Positions 44,003-53,709 of a stretch of DNA of 64,000 bases are shown here, one piece after another; the stretch's first letter is position 1; the number at the start of each line of letters is the position of its first letter. A model generated the notes under the pieces. That model saw only the letters and a list, made by a program, of their open reading frames with translations. It did no database searches and had not been told where the DNA came from. Made by a program: the position numbers and the translations under genes. The DNA lies in the NCBI GenBank assembly GCA_963677395.2, contig OY781965.2, positions 3,038,001 to 3,102,000 of the forward strand. Direction: 5' to 3'. The DNA comes from G963667975 sp963677395 (lineage in GTDB: Bacteria > Bacteroidota > Bacteroidia > Bacteroidales > G963667975).

Positions 44003-47000
44003 TTATTTACTTACCCCTACCACTCTTGAGCCGGAGGCAGACATGCAACTTCCATCATACATAGATTCGGCTGATACTGGTCCCATTTGATATTCTCCTT
44101 TAGAAACCACCCTTACCTGATAGTAAAATGATTTTTCAGTATAATAGGCAGAGGTAAAGTAGAGGATCCTATCATCACGAATATCGGTATAATCAGCATT
44201 TGCAGGATCTTTTATCCAACTATATTCGCGTTCATTCGATAAACGTGGATTGTCAATTTCGAAGCATGCCGGAAGCATATCCGTTATTACAATATTCGGA
44301 ACAGAATATTGATTGATTGATTTGAGCGTAACTTTTACCACAAGCAAATCGTTCTGCTTAACATTTTTCAAATCAACAGGTTTTCCCCAACGATTGTAAA
44401 ATTGTTTTCGAACCTCCAGATTTTCATCACGTTCAGGTATTTTCCCCGATTTACTTACCCCCTCGGCTTCGTAATAATAATAGAGCATTCCATTTCCACT
44501 GGTTTTAATCTTCAATAACGTATTTTGAATATTTTGAGTAATCACCAGATTTTGATTATCAAACGATGCTATTTGTTTCTGACCTGAAGTTATCTGAGCT
44601 TTGACATTGGCAGCATTGGCTTTTCGGCTCATTTTCCCGAATGCAAGCAAGCTAAATGCTTTTTCCTGTGTTGATGTCCAGTACTTTGATTTCAACTCTG
44701 TAGAAATTGATTTTGCCAAAACCGGAATTTCAGGACTGGAAGGATCGGCATCCATAAGAGTTGACAATACCAGTGCTTTATTACGTAAAGCAGAAGTATA
44801 GCTGCTACTGTAGCGCGATATATAATTTCGGGTTGCAAAGTTTGCCGGAACAATATTTCGATAACTGTTTTTATCACCAGCCAATGCAAAGGCACAAGCA
44901 AGCATAAACTTTTGATCCGTAGTAGTTAATGAATTATTCATTTTATAATGGTTCATCAACGAAACATTTGGTTTTCCAGCCAGTGAAAGTATGTAAAGCG
45001 AATAGAATATTTCTTCCCGATCAGTACGAACCGTTGACAATTGGCCTTTTTCATTCCAGCAATAATATTCAGCAGTTTCCTTTTTTCGTGCTTCGCGCAA
45101 CAAATAGAGCAAGGCATTTTCCAACTGATTTTTATTCACTTCATAACCTGCATTTTTACATTCAACCAAAAAATGTGTTGCATAGGCAGATGCCCACCAG
45201 TTCCCATCAGAGTAATTTGGCCATATTTCAAAGCTACCATTATAATCCTGTAGGCCTTGTACTTTTTGAATTGCTTGTTGTACAAGATAGTTTGGATTGT
45301 AATAGTTTCCGGTATTATTCTGTTTAATTACTTTGGCAATATCTCGATAATAGAGCAGCGGGAATGCAGTAGAAACGGTTTGTTCCAGACATCCGTAAGG
45401 ATAATTCAAAAGATCGGTCAATTGCCGGCCATACTCAATCATAGGTGATTTACTAATTATCAACTTCGCCCGTGAGGTTGATGCAATATAATCGTTGGTA
45501 ATGGTAAATCCTTTTTCTGAGTTTGCATCAATACTTCCTGATCCTGAAATTTTTGACAATCCAGCTATAGGGCGAACGGTTACATCTGTTACGTCCATAT
45601 AGGTTTTATTTTCAGCCTCAACAGTTACTGTTATTTTAGCTTCACCAATATCATTTAAGGCCGAAACCGTAAAAGGCAATTGGATTTCGCGGTTGGCTGG
45701 AATATTTACTGTTACAACATTCTTCTCTTTCAGTTTTACAGGACCGCTTGTGGTGAACGTAAGTTTTGCCGACAATGGTTTTTCAGTAGTATTGCTAAGC
45801 ATTACCGGAACCTTCGCATTATCGCCAGGACTTAAAAAACGAGGCAACGCGGTACTTATCACGATTGGATCTGCGACCTGAATCTGTTTTTCGGCATTAC
45901 CAAATCTACGACCATTCCAGGCTACGGCCATCACGCGCAAACTACCCGAAAACTGCGGAATATCAAACGTAAAAGAAGCTTTACCGTTTCCATTGCTCTT
46001 CAAAATACCACTCCATAATGAAATCAGCTTTACTCGTTTATTGGTAAGCGGATTTATTCTACGTTCCAAATCAAAGCCTCCATCACCTCCTGTGCTGGAT
46101 TTATGGGCAGCAATTTCGGGATAGAGATATGCGTACAGGTCATAGCTGTTTACTTCTAAAGCACGTTTCTGATAGAAAAAGTCATACGGATCCGGAGTTT
46201 TGTAATTCTTTATCTGCAAGATACCTTCATCAACCACTGCAATTGTATATTGCGTATTAGGTGCAGACTGAACCGTAACTGTTTGCCGGGTTCGTGAGTT
46301 CACTTTTTCCGGAGCAGAAAGCGTTAGCGTAAGGTGATCTGACTTCTGTTCTGTTTTCAGAGAAACATATCCATGAGCTACCGTTAGCGGAAGCTGAACA
46401 TCATCCATCTGTCGAAGGATGGTTGCGGAAATAAAGATATTGGGAAGATGCCCCTCTTTAATAGGCAGATTCAGATTTGCGGTCTTATTCTGAGCATCCA
46501 GCACATAGTATTCCTGAACATTTTCACGTTCAACCGTTACTACCAACTTTCCGGAAAACGGGCACTTAAAGAGCAGATTTGCCGTTTCTCCAACACTATA
46601 CACATCCTTATCTGACTCTATCATTATCTCACCATCTTTGCTCACTTCAAAAGAGGTAAAATAGGTATCGTTATAACCGTAAGCATAGAAATCCTGTTTT
46701 ACATAATAGCCTGATTCATTGTTAAAAATACGGACTTCATAATTTCCTGACTGAACCGGAGTATATGTTAATGATACAGGTTCACCGGCAAAGGTAAATT
46801 CCTTCGAGAGCATCGTAAATTCTTTACGTTGGGAATTATATGTAAAATCCGTACCGCTTCGCTGGATAATGTTTTCATAATGATAGCGAATAATCTGAAC
46901 TCTGGTTTTAGCATTTTTCACCGGATTCCCATTTTTGTCGAGAGCGGCAAACTGCATAGTTATCGGACGACGAGTAGAAACCCAGCCATCGAAATTTCGG

Positions 47001-49432
47001 ATACCGTAAAAAATCCGTTGGGTATTCAGTACAAAGGTGCTCAATCTGTTTACCGGACGGCCATTTTCATCAAATACGGTAGAAAATAACCTGCCCTGCC
47101 ACTGACCAATCCCCCTGATATCAGGCAATTCCAGTTCGTCAGTATAAACACCTTTTTCATTTGTCTTTCCTTCATTGGTAATCCCTCCTAAATCAGGCTC
47201 TTCTGTAAATGTAGGATCGAAAGTCCAATCTTTAAAATTCTTAGGTTGAAATGTCTTATAGCGGAAAAGCAATTCACTCTCCACATTTCTGTTTGCAGCC
47301 GGAGGACCAAAGAAATTTGTAGCCTGAAGATTTACTTTTGCCACTTCGCCTGGAGCGTACTCCTTTTTATCCAGGCTTACCTGAACCTTAATTCTGTCGG
47401 GCATAAACTCTTCAATCATCAAATTATAGCTATTGAGCAAAACATCATTTGCCGAATAAACTTCGTAGGTATATTGTCCGGTCATATATTTCGGAGGCAC
47501 AACACAATGAAACTCAACAGCTCCTTCATTGTTTGTATTAAGTTTCCGAACAAACAATTCCTTACCATTAGGCTGAATCAATTTTACTTTAAGCGGCAAG
47601 TTGGGAACTACATTCCATTTTCGGGTTCGAACAATAGTATTGATATACACTGAATCCCCAGGGCGGTACAAATTCCTTGGACCATATATAAACACATCAT
47701 AATCAATATTTTGAAGAGTTTTACCACCTAAATCGAAACGAGAAGTTTCCACCTGTGTCTGATTAAAGTAAACGAAGTTAAAATCACTTCCACTGCGTGC
47801 TGTGATCATAGCCATATTAAAGCCTGAAGCATATTTTTTCACATTATCGAAAACAGCTACACCCTGTGCATTGGTAACTGCACTTTGCAGTGTTTGATTA
47901 TTGGATGTAATAAAATTTACCTTAACACCGGCCAATGCCTTGGTGGTACGGATTGAATTGGCCATAACCCAAATCTGATCTTCCGATGCTTTACATATCA
48001 AGCCAATATCAGAGAGCGAAACCAATGCCACATCACGCAACCATTTCTTTTCGGTGGACTCAATGCGAACAAGGAGAAAACCTTTCAATGCACCACTCAT
48101 ATCCAAATCTTCCGGCTTAAGATTAAGCAAACGAAGATTTCCATTTTTTGGTAATGCCTCCGTATTTACCTCTTTTGAATAGATAAGCTTTCCGTAATTT
48201 TCGTTAAATGAATATAAATAAGCGCCATGATCTACATAATCACCATCTTCATTTTGCTGAAATTCATCCTCTTCGTAATAACTATCGTAATCTTTTCCAC
48301 CCCGTAAATAGTGGATAATGTTGTTTTCGAAAATCTTAAATACAGAAACTTTTACAGTTGGTACATCAATAATATTAATCCCCAGATTACGGTTTCCCAG
48401 CGTTGTCATATAATAACTGTTTTGATCCTGAAAGCCCAGATATGGATCTGCTTTTTTAAACGTAACCTTTTGCGAATAATCATTCCCTAACGACTTATTG
48501 AAGACCCCATTAAGCGAACCTTTCAATATAACTTCATAGGTTTTCCCTTCTTCAAAGGTTCCGGAAAGAGTAACATCATTCTGATCTGTTTCTGCAGTAA
48601 ACTGAACAGCAGGTTCAAGTGAAATAAAATCTTTTAGATTCTGATCTTTTACGGGTTGATTAAAATAGATTCTGATAAATGACTTTTCTTCATCATAACC
48701 AGGCAACATCTGGATTACTTCCAGCTTTTCTCTGGAAGGAATTGCAGCCGTTACTGTCATTGCTTCTGAGGTTGCCCTGTTACTCCCCTGACAGGATAAT
48801 CCTTTATCAATTTCAATTTGAACCGGGAAACCCTGAGCACTCTCCGGATCAGGAGCAACAAATTCAACCTCAACTGTAGAAGCTGTTCCGTTCGTGATTA
48901 TTTTATAATTCAGTTCTTTTTGAGTTGTTTTCAACTTCAAATATTTATTCAGTTCCCACGTATTTACCGGAAAGTTAAAGATAATCCCCATTCGTATTGC
49001 CAGATTATTCAGTCCGTCTTCCGAAATTGTCCAATAAGCATTGGTTGCTTCAATCTTCAGATAAGGGGTATGAAAAACCATAGGTTCCGTTGATACCGAT
49101 TTTTTATCTTTCAGGTATTTATTTAAAGAAGGCAAAAGCAATGCTTTATAGTCAGTATTAGGAGCAAAACCTTCTACAGGCGAAAATGTCAGTTCATTTC
49201 GGGAAGTCCATTTAAAATAGCCACGGACTTCCGGAATAAATTGTACGTAAACGGAGGTATCCCATGTATTAATAAGAGAGTCAGGAACCAGATCTTTATT
49301 AAACTTAAATACAACATTTTGTTGTGTTGCAATTTCATCTTTTAAACTGGTTTCGGTTACGGAAATCATGTTTCGGCTACAAGCCAAAAGAGCCACTACG
49401 GTTACAAAGAAAATCCATTTAATAAGTTTCAT
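44003..49432 (-). CDS. Bacterial alpha-2-macroglobulin-like lipoprotein
   Basis: A 1809-residue protein. The signal peptide ends in a lipobox (ALLACS), so it is membrane-anchored. Repeated macroglobulin (MG) beta-sandwich domains follow, with a bait-like middle region and SLWSGILKSNGNGKASFTF near residue 1140. The thioester motif CLEQ in YGCLEQTVS (near residue 1346) is intact, followed by an alpha-helical toroid domain. Such proteins trap proteases that attack the cell envelope. In many proteobacteria the gene is paired with pbpC, but no penicillin-binding protein gene is near here. It lies between the giant surface-protein gene and purC, each closed by its own terminator. Confidence 0.93.
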   Translation of the reverse strand: MKLIKWIFFVTVVALLACSRNMISVTETSLKDEIATQQNVVFKFNKDLVPDSLINTWDTSVYVQFIPEVRGYFKWTSRNELTFSPVEGFAPNTDYKALLLPSLNKYLKDKKSVSTEPMVFHTPYLKIEATNAYWTISEDGLNNLAIRMGIIFNFPVNTWELNKYLKLKTTQKELNYKIITNGTASTVEVEFVAPDPESAQGFPVQIEIDKGLSCQGSNRATSEAMTVTAAIPSREKLEVIQMLPGYDEEKSFIRIYFNQPVKDQNLKDFISLEPAVQFTAETDQNDVTLSGTFEEGKTYEVILKGSLNGVFNKSLGNDYSQKVTFKKADPYLGFQDQNSYYMTTLGNRNLGINIIDVPTVKVSVFKIFENNIIHYLRGGKDYDSYYEEDEFQQNEDGDYVDHGAYLYSFNENYGKLIYSKEVNTEALPKNGNLRLLNLKPEDLDMSGALKGFLLVRIESTEKKWLRDVALVSLSDIGLICKASEDQIWVMANSIRTTKALAGVKVNFITSNNQTLQSAVTNAQGVAVFDNVKKYASGFNMAMITARSGSDFNFVYFNQTQVETSRFDLGGKTLQNIDYDVFIYGPRNLYRPGDSVYINTIVRTRKWNVVPNLPLKVKLIQPNGKELFVRKLNTNNEGAVEFHCVVPPKYMTGQYTYEVYSANDVLLNSYNLMIEEFMPDRIKVQVSLDKKEYAPGEVAKVNLQATNFFGPPAANRNVESELLFRYKTFQPKNFKDWTFDPTFTEEPDLGGITNEGKTNEKGVYTDELELPDIRGIGQWQGRLFSTVFDENGRPVNRLSTFVLNTQRIFYGIRNFDGWVSTRRPITMQFAALDKNGNPVKNAKTRVQIIRYHYENIIQRSGTDFTYNSQRKEFTMLSKEFTFAGEPVSLTYTPVQSGNYEVRIFNNESGYYVKQDFYAYGYNDTYFTSFEVSKDGEIMIESDKDVYSVGETANLLFKCPFSGKLVVTVERENVQEYYVLDAQNKTANLNLPIKEGHLPNIFISATILRQMDDVQLPLTVAHGYVSLKTEQKSDHLTLTLSAPEKVNSRTRQTVTVQSAPNTQYTIAVVDEGILQIKNYKTPDPYDFFYQKRALEVNSYDLYAYLYPEIAAHKSSTGGDGGFDLERRINPLTNKRVKLISLWSGILKSNGNGKASFTFDIPQFSGSLRVMAVAWNGRRFGNAEKQIQVADPIVISTALPRFLSPGDNAKVPVMLSNTTEKPLSAKLTFTTSGPVKLKEKNVVTVNIPANREIQLPFTVSALNDIGEAKITVTVEAENKTYMDVTDVTVRPIAGLSKISGSGSIDANSEKGFTITNDYIASTSRAKLIISKSPMIEYGRQLTDLLNYPYGCLEQTVSTAFPLLYYRDIAKVIKQNNTGNYYNPNYLVQQAIQKVQGLQDYNGSFEIWPNYSDGNWWASAYATHFLVECKNAGYEVNKNQLENALLYLLREARKKETAEYYCWNEKGQLSTVRTDREEIFYSLYILSLAGKPNVSLMNHYKMNNSLTTTDQKFMLACAFALAGDKNSYRNIVPANFATRNYISRYSSSYTSALRNKALVLSTLMDADPSSPEIPVLAKSISTELKSKYWTSTQEKAFSLLAFGKMSRKANAANVKAQITSGQKQIASFDNQNLVITQNIQNTLLKIKTSGNGMLYYYYEAEGVSKSGKIPERDENLEVRKQFYNRWGKPVDLKNVKQNDLLVVKVTLKSINQYSVPNIVITDMLPACFEIDNPRLSNEREYSWIKDPANADYTDIRDDRILYFTSAYYTEKSFYYQVRVVSKGEYQMGPVSAESMYDGSCMSASGSRVVGVSK

Positions 49433-49466
49433 AGGTTTAATGGGAATTTAAAGGGAACATAAGAAA

Positions 49467-49499
49467 AAACCCTGTTACACCTAACGCATAACAGGGTTT
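49467..49499 (-). terminator. Terminator after purC
   Basis: AAACCCTGTTA and TAACAGGGTTT pair perfectly (11 bp) around an 11-nt loop. On the minus strand T-rich sequence follows. It lies 22 bp after the purC stop. Confidence 0.85.
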
Positions 49500-49520
49500 A
49501 AAATTATAATTTTTTAAGAC

Positions 49521-50465
49521 TTAAAGTGAATTTAGACATTTTTTTATATTCGACTCTACCCTACTGATTACCTGAGAGATATCCGCCTTAACAAAAGCTT
49601 CACCCGTGATTTGTTCATACAATTCGATATAACGGTCAGAAACCTGGTTTACAAATGTTTCATCCATTTCAGGAACCTGCTGACCATCCTTCCCCTGGAA
49701 ACCATTTTCCATCAACCATTCACGGACAAATTCCTTGGATAGCTGGCGTTGTTTTTCACCTTTTTGCTGACGTTCTTCATAGCCTTTGGCATAAAAATAA
49801 CGTGAAGAGTCAGGAGTGTGGATTTCATCAATCAGGTAAATCTGTCCATCAGCTTTTCCGAATTCGTATTTGGTATCAACCAAAAGTAGTCCTCGTTCTT
49901 TGGCCATTTCGGTGCCTCTCTGGAATAATGCTAAGGTGTATTTTTCAAGTTGTGCGTAATCTTCTTTGGAAACCAGACTCAAACTGATAATTTCTTCTTT
50001 GGAAATATCTTCATCATGTCCAATCACTGCTTTGGTTGTAGGCGTAATAATGGGTTGTGGAAAACGATCGTTCTCTTTCATATCTTCGGGCATTGAAACA
50101 CCACAAATAGTACGTTTCCCTTCCTTATATTCGCGCCATGCGTGACCTGAAAGATATCCACGAATTACCATTTCAACCTTGAATGGTTCACAAAAACGAC
50201 CTACAGTAACCATTGGATCGGGTACACAAATTTTCCAGTTTGGCACTATATCCTGAGTTGCATCCAAAAATTTAGCAGCTATCTGATTCAACACCTGACC
50301 TTTATAAGGAATACCCTTTGGCAACACCACATCAAACGCAGAAATCCGATCGGTAACAATCATAGCCATATATTGCTCTTTGATAGTATAGACATCGCGA
50401 ACTTTTCCAACATATAAATCATGCTGGCCTTCAAAATTAAAGTTTGTTTTGGTTACTGTGTTCAT
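49521..50465 (-). CDS. purC: Phosphoribosylaminoimidazole-succinocarboxamide synthase
   Basis: A 314-residue enzyme of purine synthesis that joins aspartate to CAIR using ATP. The start region LYVGKVRDVY, the segment DRISAFDVVLPKGIPYKGQVLNQ, RGYLSGHAWREYKEG and LLVDTKYEFGKADG are all family motifs. It is of the longer form (about 300 residues, as in yeast Ade1) rather than the short E. coli form. It is transcribed alone with terminators on both sides. Confidence 0.96.
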   Translation of the reverse strand: MNTVTKTNFNFEGQHDLYVGKVRDVYTIKEQYMAMIVTDRISAFDVVLPKGIPYKGQVLNQIAAKFLDATQDIVPNWKICVPDPMVTVGRFCEPFKVEMVIRGYLSGHAWREYKEGKRTICGVSMPEDMKENDRFPQPIITPTTKAVIGHDEDISKEEIISLSLVSKEDYAQLEKYTLALFQRGTEMAKERGLLLVDTKYEFGKADGQIYLIDEIHTPDSSRYFYAKGYEERQQKGEKQRQLSKEFVREWLMENGFQGKDGQQVPEMDETFVNQVSDRYIELYEQITGEAFVKADISQVISRVESNIKKCLNSL

Positions 50466-50503
50466 TTTAAATTTATTATAATGGTTATTTAATTTTTATT
50501 AAA

Positions 50504-50540
50504 CAAAAAAGCCTGCTAAAACAAATGTCGTAACAGGCTA
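50504..50540 (-). terminator. Terminator after the acylphosphatase gene
   Basis: On the minus strand AGCCTGTTA and TAGCAGGCT pair (one wobble), followed by TTTTTTGTTT. It lies 22 bp after the stop codon. Confidence 0.75.
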
Positions 50541-50561
50541 ATCTCTTATTCAGGCACAGGT

Positions 50562-50834
50562 TCAGTGCTTGATTTCAAAAGAAGTAAAATCTTGCACTTC
50601 ACCTTCTTCTGTTTCAACGGAAGATACATTAGCCCCTATTGGACCTGCTTTACACCATTCAAGAAAATGCTCAAGAGCCTCCTCTTCTCCTTCTGCCTCA
50701 ATATATACAGATCCATTGCTTTTATTGCGAACAAATCCAAATATACCATGCTTATAAGCAGCCTGCATAGTGCAAAAACGGAATCCTACCTTTTTTACCT
50801 TTCCGTTAACATTGATTTTCAGATGCTTTTTCAT
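50562..50834 (-). CDS. acyP: Acylphosphatase
   Basis: A 90-residue enzyme that hydrolyses acyl phosphates. The family signature GKVKKVGFRF (near residues 11-20, with the phosphate-binding Arg) and GFVRNKSNGSVYIEAEG (near 33-49, with the catalytic Asn) are present. Length is normal. The usual GVxFR reads GFRF with an extra Val-Gly-Phe spacing that still fits the motif. It has its own promoter at 50879-50910. Confidence 0.93.
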   Translation of the reverse strand: MKKHLKINVNGKVKKVGFRFCTMQAAYKHGIFGFVRNKSNGSVYIEAEGEEEALEHFLEWCKAGPIGANVSSVETEEGEVQDFTSFEIKH

Positions 50835-50878
50835 GTGTAGTTCTAGTAGTTTTTAAGAAATTGTTAAAATCCCAACCG

Positions 50879-50910
50879 CAAATATACAGCATGAAATATC
50901 CGAAACCAAA
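50879..50910 (-). promoter_or_regulatory. Promoter of the acylphosphatase gene
   Basis: On the minus strand TTTG (50910-50907) and TATATTTG (50886-50879) are 20 bp apart. Both elements match the Bacteroidota consensus. It starts immediately after the nitroreductase stop codon. Confidence 0.65.
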
Positions 50911-51669
50911 TTATTTTTCGTTATTCATAAACCCGGCTTTCGCTATACAACGTAAAAAGCTCTGGGAGAAGACAATATTATCTTTCTTGGAATATCGTTT
51001 TTGTGTGAAAATTTGAGCTAAATTCTCCAATCCATTCTCCTCAATCAGCTTTTGAGTTAACGCCATGGCCTCTTTTTCGATATAGATTTCGTCGATTTGT
51101 TCAGCAGTATAATCATTATACTCCTCAAAATGAATCAATCCTGCATCTGGTAAACGATCTGTTAATTCAGGTTGTTCATCAGGATAACCAACCACTAACG
51201 TTGTTATTGGCACAACTGCTTCGGGAAGGTTAAGAAATTTCGAAATTTCATCAGCCATGTAAGTGGTTGTTCCCAGATAACAAATCCCTAATCCCTTATC
51301 TTCAGCTGCCACAGCTACATTCTGAGCAACAAGCAAAGCATCAATTGCGGCTGTAAAGAATGACAAAAAATTGTCAAAACCGGGTTCTGCATTGCGCTGA
51401 CGACACCATTTATTAAAACGGTTAAAATCGGCACAAAATGTTAGTAACACCGGAGCCTGAAAGATCATTGGCTGATTAAAGTGAAACTTTGCCAACTCTT
51501 TTTTCTTCGCTTCATCCTGAGTCACAATCACACTATAAACCTGCATATTACCAGTTGTTGATGCACGAAATCCTGCATGTAATATTTCCTGCAGAACTTC
51601 CGGAGACACTGGAGTCGATTTGTATTTACGAATCGAGCGGTGTTCCAATAAGTTTTGAATTGCTTCCAT
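50911..51669 (-). CDS. Nitroreductase-family NAD(P)H oxidoreductase
   Basis: A 252-residue FMN enzyme of the NfsA/FRP type. HRSIRKYKSTPVS at the N-terminus binds the flavin phosphate, and GLGICYLGTTTYMADEI near residues 126-142 and TTLVVGYPDEQP near 156 are family features. It reduces nitro compounds, quinones or flavins. The native substrate cannot be told from sequence. It follows the AlkD-like gene by 8 bp, so the two are co-transcribed. Confidence 0.9.
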   Translation of the reverse strand: MEAIQNLLEHRSIRKYKSTPVSPEVLQEILHAGFRASTTGNMQVYSVIVTQDEAKKKELAKFHFNQPMIFQAPVLLTFCADFNRFNKWCRQRNAEPGFDNFLSFFTAAIDALLVAQNVAVAAEDKGLGICYLGTTTYMADEISKFLNLPEAVVPITTLVVGYPDEQPELTDRLPDAGLIHFEEYNDYTAEQIDEIYIEKEAMALTQKLIEENGLENLAQIFTQKRYSKKDNIVFSQSFLRCIAKAGFMNNEK

Positions 51670-51677
51670 ATTTTGTA

Positions 51678-52370
51678 TTAGCGTTTTATACGGTTAATAA
51701 TTTTTTCGTTCATCAGTTCACGACGGGCATCACTGGCTATCCAATGAGCCGAAGGAGATGCTGTATTGAGTAAAATATCGCATGTTTCAAGAGCTTTTAT
51801 ACGTAAAAAGTGGGAACGTTTCCCCAGTTGTCGTAAAGCCCAGTTCACAGCTTTCTTCACAAAATTACGTTCATCTGTCGAATACTGAATAATAAGTTTA
51901 AAGTAGGGTAAAAAGTTCTCATCAGGTGTTTTCTTTTCATACATGGCCTGTTTTGCCATTATTGTAAATGCCGCCCTGCGAACATATTCTTCTTCGCGAC
52001 AAACCCAATCATTTACTTTTTTCCAGCCCAGCGGAATAATCCCAAAAAGATTAAAAATTACACCATCACAAATATCCCATGTATTAAAATCGAGCACCCA
52101 ACGATCCATTTGTTCATCTGTAACAAGCTGCGGATCATCAATCATAGAAGCTATATGACGTGCTTCGTGGATATTTGTTTTCCACAAAAGCTCAGCCAGT
52201 TCATGATTTTTCCGATATCGTTTACTTAGCTCCCTCATCACCGGAACCCTAATGCCCAGTGCATTGGATGTTTGAATGCCAAATCGCGACATTCCGTTCA
52301 CTACTTCTGAATCAGCACATTGGTGCAGCTCTTCAACGATTGCATCACATAAAACCTGATTCGGATTCAT
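51678..52370 (-). CDS. AlkD-like DNA alkylation repair protein
   Basis: A 230-residue all-helical HEAT-like repeat protein of the AlkD family. The stretch RNFVKKAVNWALRQLGKRS (near 163-181) is the family hallmark, and DICDGVIFNLFG near 100 matches the region carrying the key Asp. AlkD enzymes excise bulky or charged N3/N7-alkylated bases without flipping them. It has a TATCTTTG -7 box at 52387-52394 and leads a two-gene operon with the nitroreductase. Confidence 0.9.
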   Translation of the reverse strand: MNPNQVLCDAIVEELHQCADSEVVNGMSRFGIQTSNALGIRVPVMRELSKRYRKNHELAELLWKTNIHEARHIASMIDDPQLVTDEQMDRWVLDFNTWDICDGVIFNLFGIIPLGWKKVNDWVCREEEYVRRAAFTIMAKQAMYEKKTPDENFLPYFKLIIQYSTDERNFVKKAVNWALRQLGKRSHFLRIKALETCDILLNTASPSAHWIASDARRELMNEKIINRIKR

Positions 52371-52386
52371 TGGGAGTATGTTTGTG

Positions 52387-52394
52387 CAAAGATA
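52387..52394 (-). promoter_or_regulatory. -7 box of the AlkD-like/nitroreductase operon
   Basis: The minus strand reads TATCTTTG followed by C, an exact match to TAnnTTTG, 16 bp before the start codon. The leader is about 10 nt. Confidence 0.55.
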
Positions 52395-52528
52395 TTGGTT
52401 TCTTTTTTCTCACACATTATTTTCTGCATCGAAAACACGATAAACACAAAATTAAACGAATGATATTTTTTATTTTCACTATTTTTATTAGTATCTTTAC
52501 ACTATTCTTCTCTCGAAAATCAAACATT

Positions 52529-53548
52529 GTGAAACGAATTATTGCATGTATATATCTATTATCAGGCATCTTCCTGCATGGCAATGGGCAAGACAATCAT
52601 TACAGGATTATGTTTTACAATACTGAAAATTACCTTGATACATTTAATGATTCCCTTACACGGGACGATGATTTCACCCCAACAGGGAAACAGTTTTGGG
52701 GAAAAACAAAATTTCTGAAAAAGCGAAACAACCTTTTTAAAGTAATTCTGGCTCTTGGGGAAGGGAAACCGCCCATTGCAGTTGGACTATGTGAAATAGA
52801 AAACAGGTATGTATTAAACGAACTATGCTTTAACACACCTTTGCGAAAATACAACTACAAGATTATTCATTACGAATCACCCGACCCGCGTGGAATTGAT
52901 GTTGCGCTGCTCTATCGGGCTGATTTTCTAAAGCCTCTATCTTCAAGAGCAATACATGTAAACTATACTCCAAATCCTGATTTCAAAACCCGGGATATTC
53001 TTTATACTCAAATACTGCTAAAACAGAGAGATACACTACATCTGTTTGTAAATCACTGGCCTTCGAAACTTTCGGGAGAACAAGAATCACAACCCCTGCG
53101 TGATGCGGCTGCACTTGCATTAAAAACTGTGACCGACTCCATTCAGAATTATAATCCAAACGCCAATATCATTATTATGGGTGATTTTAATGATGAGCCC
53201 CTTTCCTACTCCATCTCTCAAACATTGAATGCTCAAAGTACTGACGACACTCTGAAACCAAAAGAACTGACAAACCTGATGGCAGAAAAAACAGGCAAAG
53301 AAGGTTCGCATAACTATCAGGGAAAATGGAGCTTGCTCGATCAGATTATTGTTTCGGATAATTTACTGAAGAATGAGAGCAAACTTAATATTTACACCAA
53401 ACAAGCCCATATTTACAAAGCTCCGTTTTTGTTAATAAAAGACCTCAAAAGTCTCGACGAAAAACCCTTCAGAACCTATAGCGGGCCACGGTATCTGGGG
53501 GGATTCAGTGATCATTTACCAGTGTGGATAGAGATAGAGACAAAATGA
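52529..53548 (+). CDS. Exported endonuclease/exonuclease/phosphatase-family protein
   Basis: I place the start at the GTG at 52529. It follows a -7-like box (TATCTTTA, 52492-52499) and opens a clean signal peptide (KRIIACIYLLSGIFLHGNGQ). The in-frame ATG at 52460 would add a second hydrophobic segment. The mature part of about 318 residues has family motifs: MFYNTENYLD, GLCEIENR (metal-binding Glu), NHWPSK, IIMGDFNDEP (catalytic Asp and Asn) and FSDHLPVWIE (catalytic Asp-His). These proteins cut nucleic acids or phosphodiesters. Here it acts outside the cytoplasm, perhaps for phosphate or nucleotide scavenging (inference). Confidence 0.85.
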   Translation: MKRIIACIYLLSGIFLHGNGQDNHYRIMFYNTENYLDTFNDSLTRDDDFTPTGKQFWGKTKFLKKRNNLFKVILALGEGKPPIAVGLCEIENRYVLNELCFNTPLRKYNYKIIHYESPDPRGIDVALLYRADFLKPLSSRAIHVNYTPNPDFKTRDILYTQILLKQRDTLHLFVNHWPSKLSGEQESQPLRDAAALALKTVTDSIQNYNPNANIIIMGDFNDEPLSYSISQTLNAQSTDDTLKPKELTNLMAEKTGKEGSHNYQGKWSLLDQIIVSDNLLKNESKLNIYTKQAHIYKAPFLLIKDLKSLDEKPFRTYSGPRYLGGFSDHLPVWIEIETK

Positions 53549-53587
53549 AACTTTATTGCAACTAATAAAGACCATCAGTATTATCAT

Positions 53588-53595
53588 TATTTTTG
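53588..53595 (+). promoter_or_regulatory. -7 box of the metallophosphoesterase gene
   Basis: TATTTTTG matches TAnnTTTG. The leader to the chosen start at 53710 would be about 108 nt. No -33 box is clear. Confidence 0.4.
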
Positions 53596-53709
53596 TGCCA
53601 GGTTTCAAGAAATGGAGGATTCTTGTCATAAATTGCCGCACTATGAGTTACTTATTAACATTCAATGCTTTCAACAATGAATCGGCAAACTCATTTCTTT
53701 ATCAAATAT

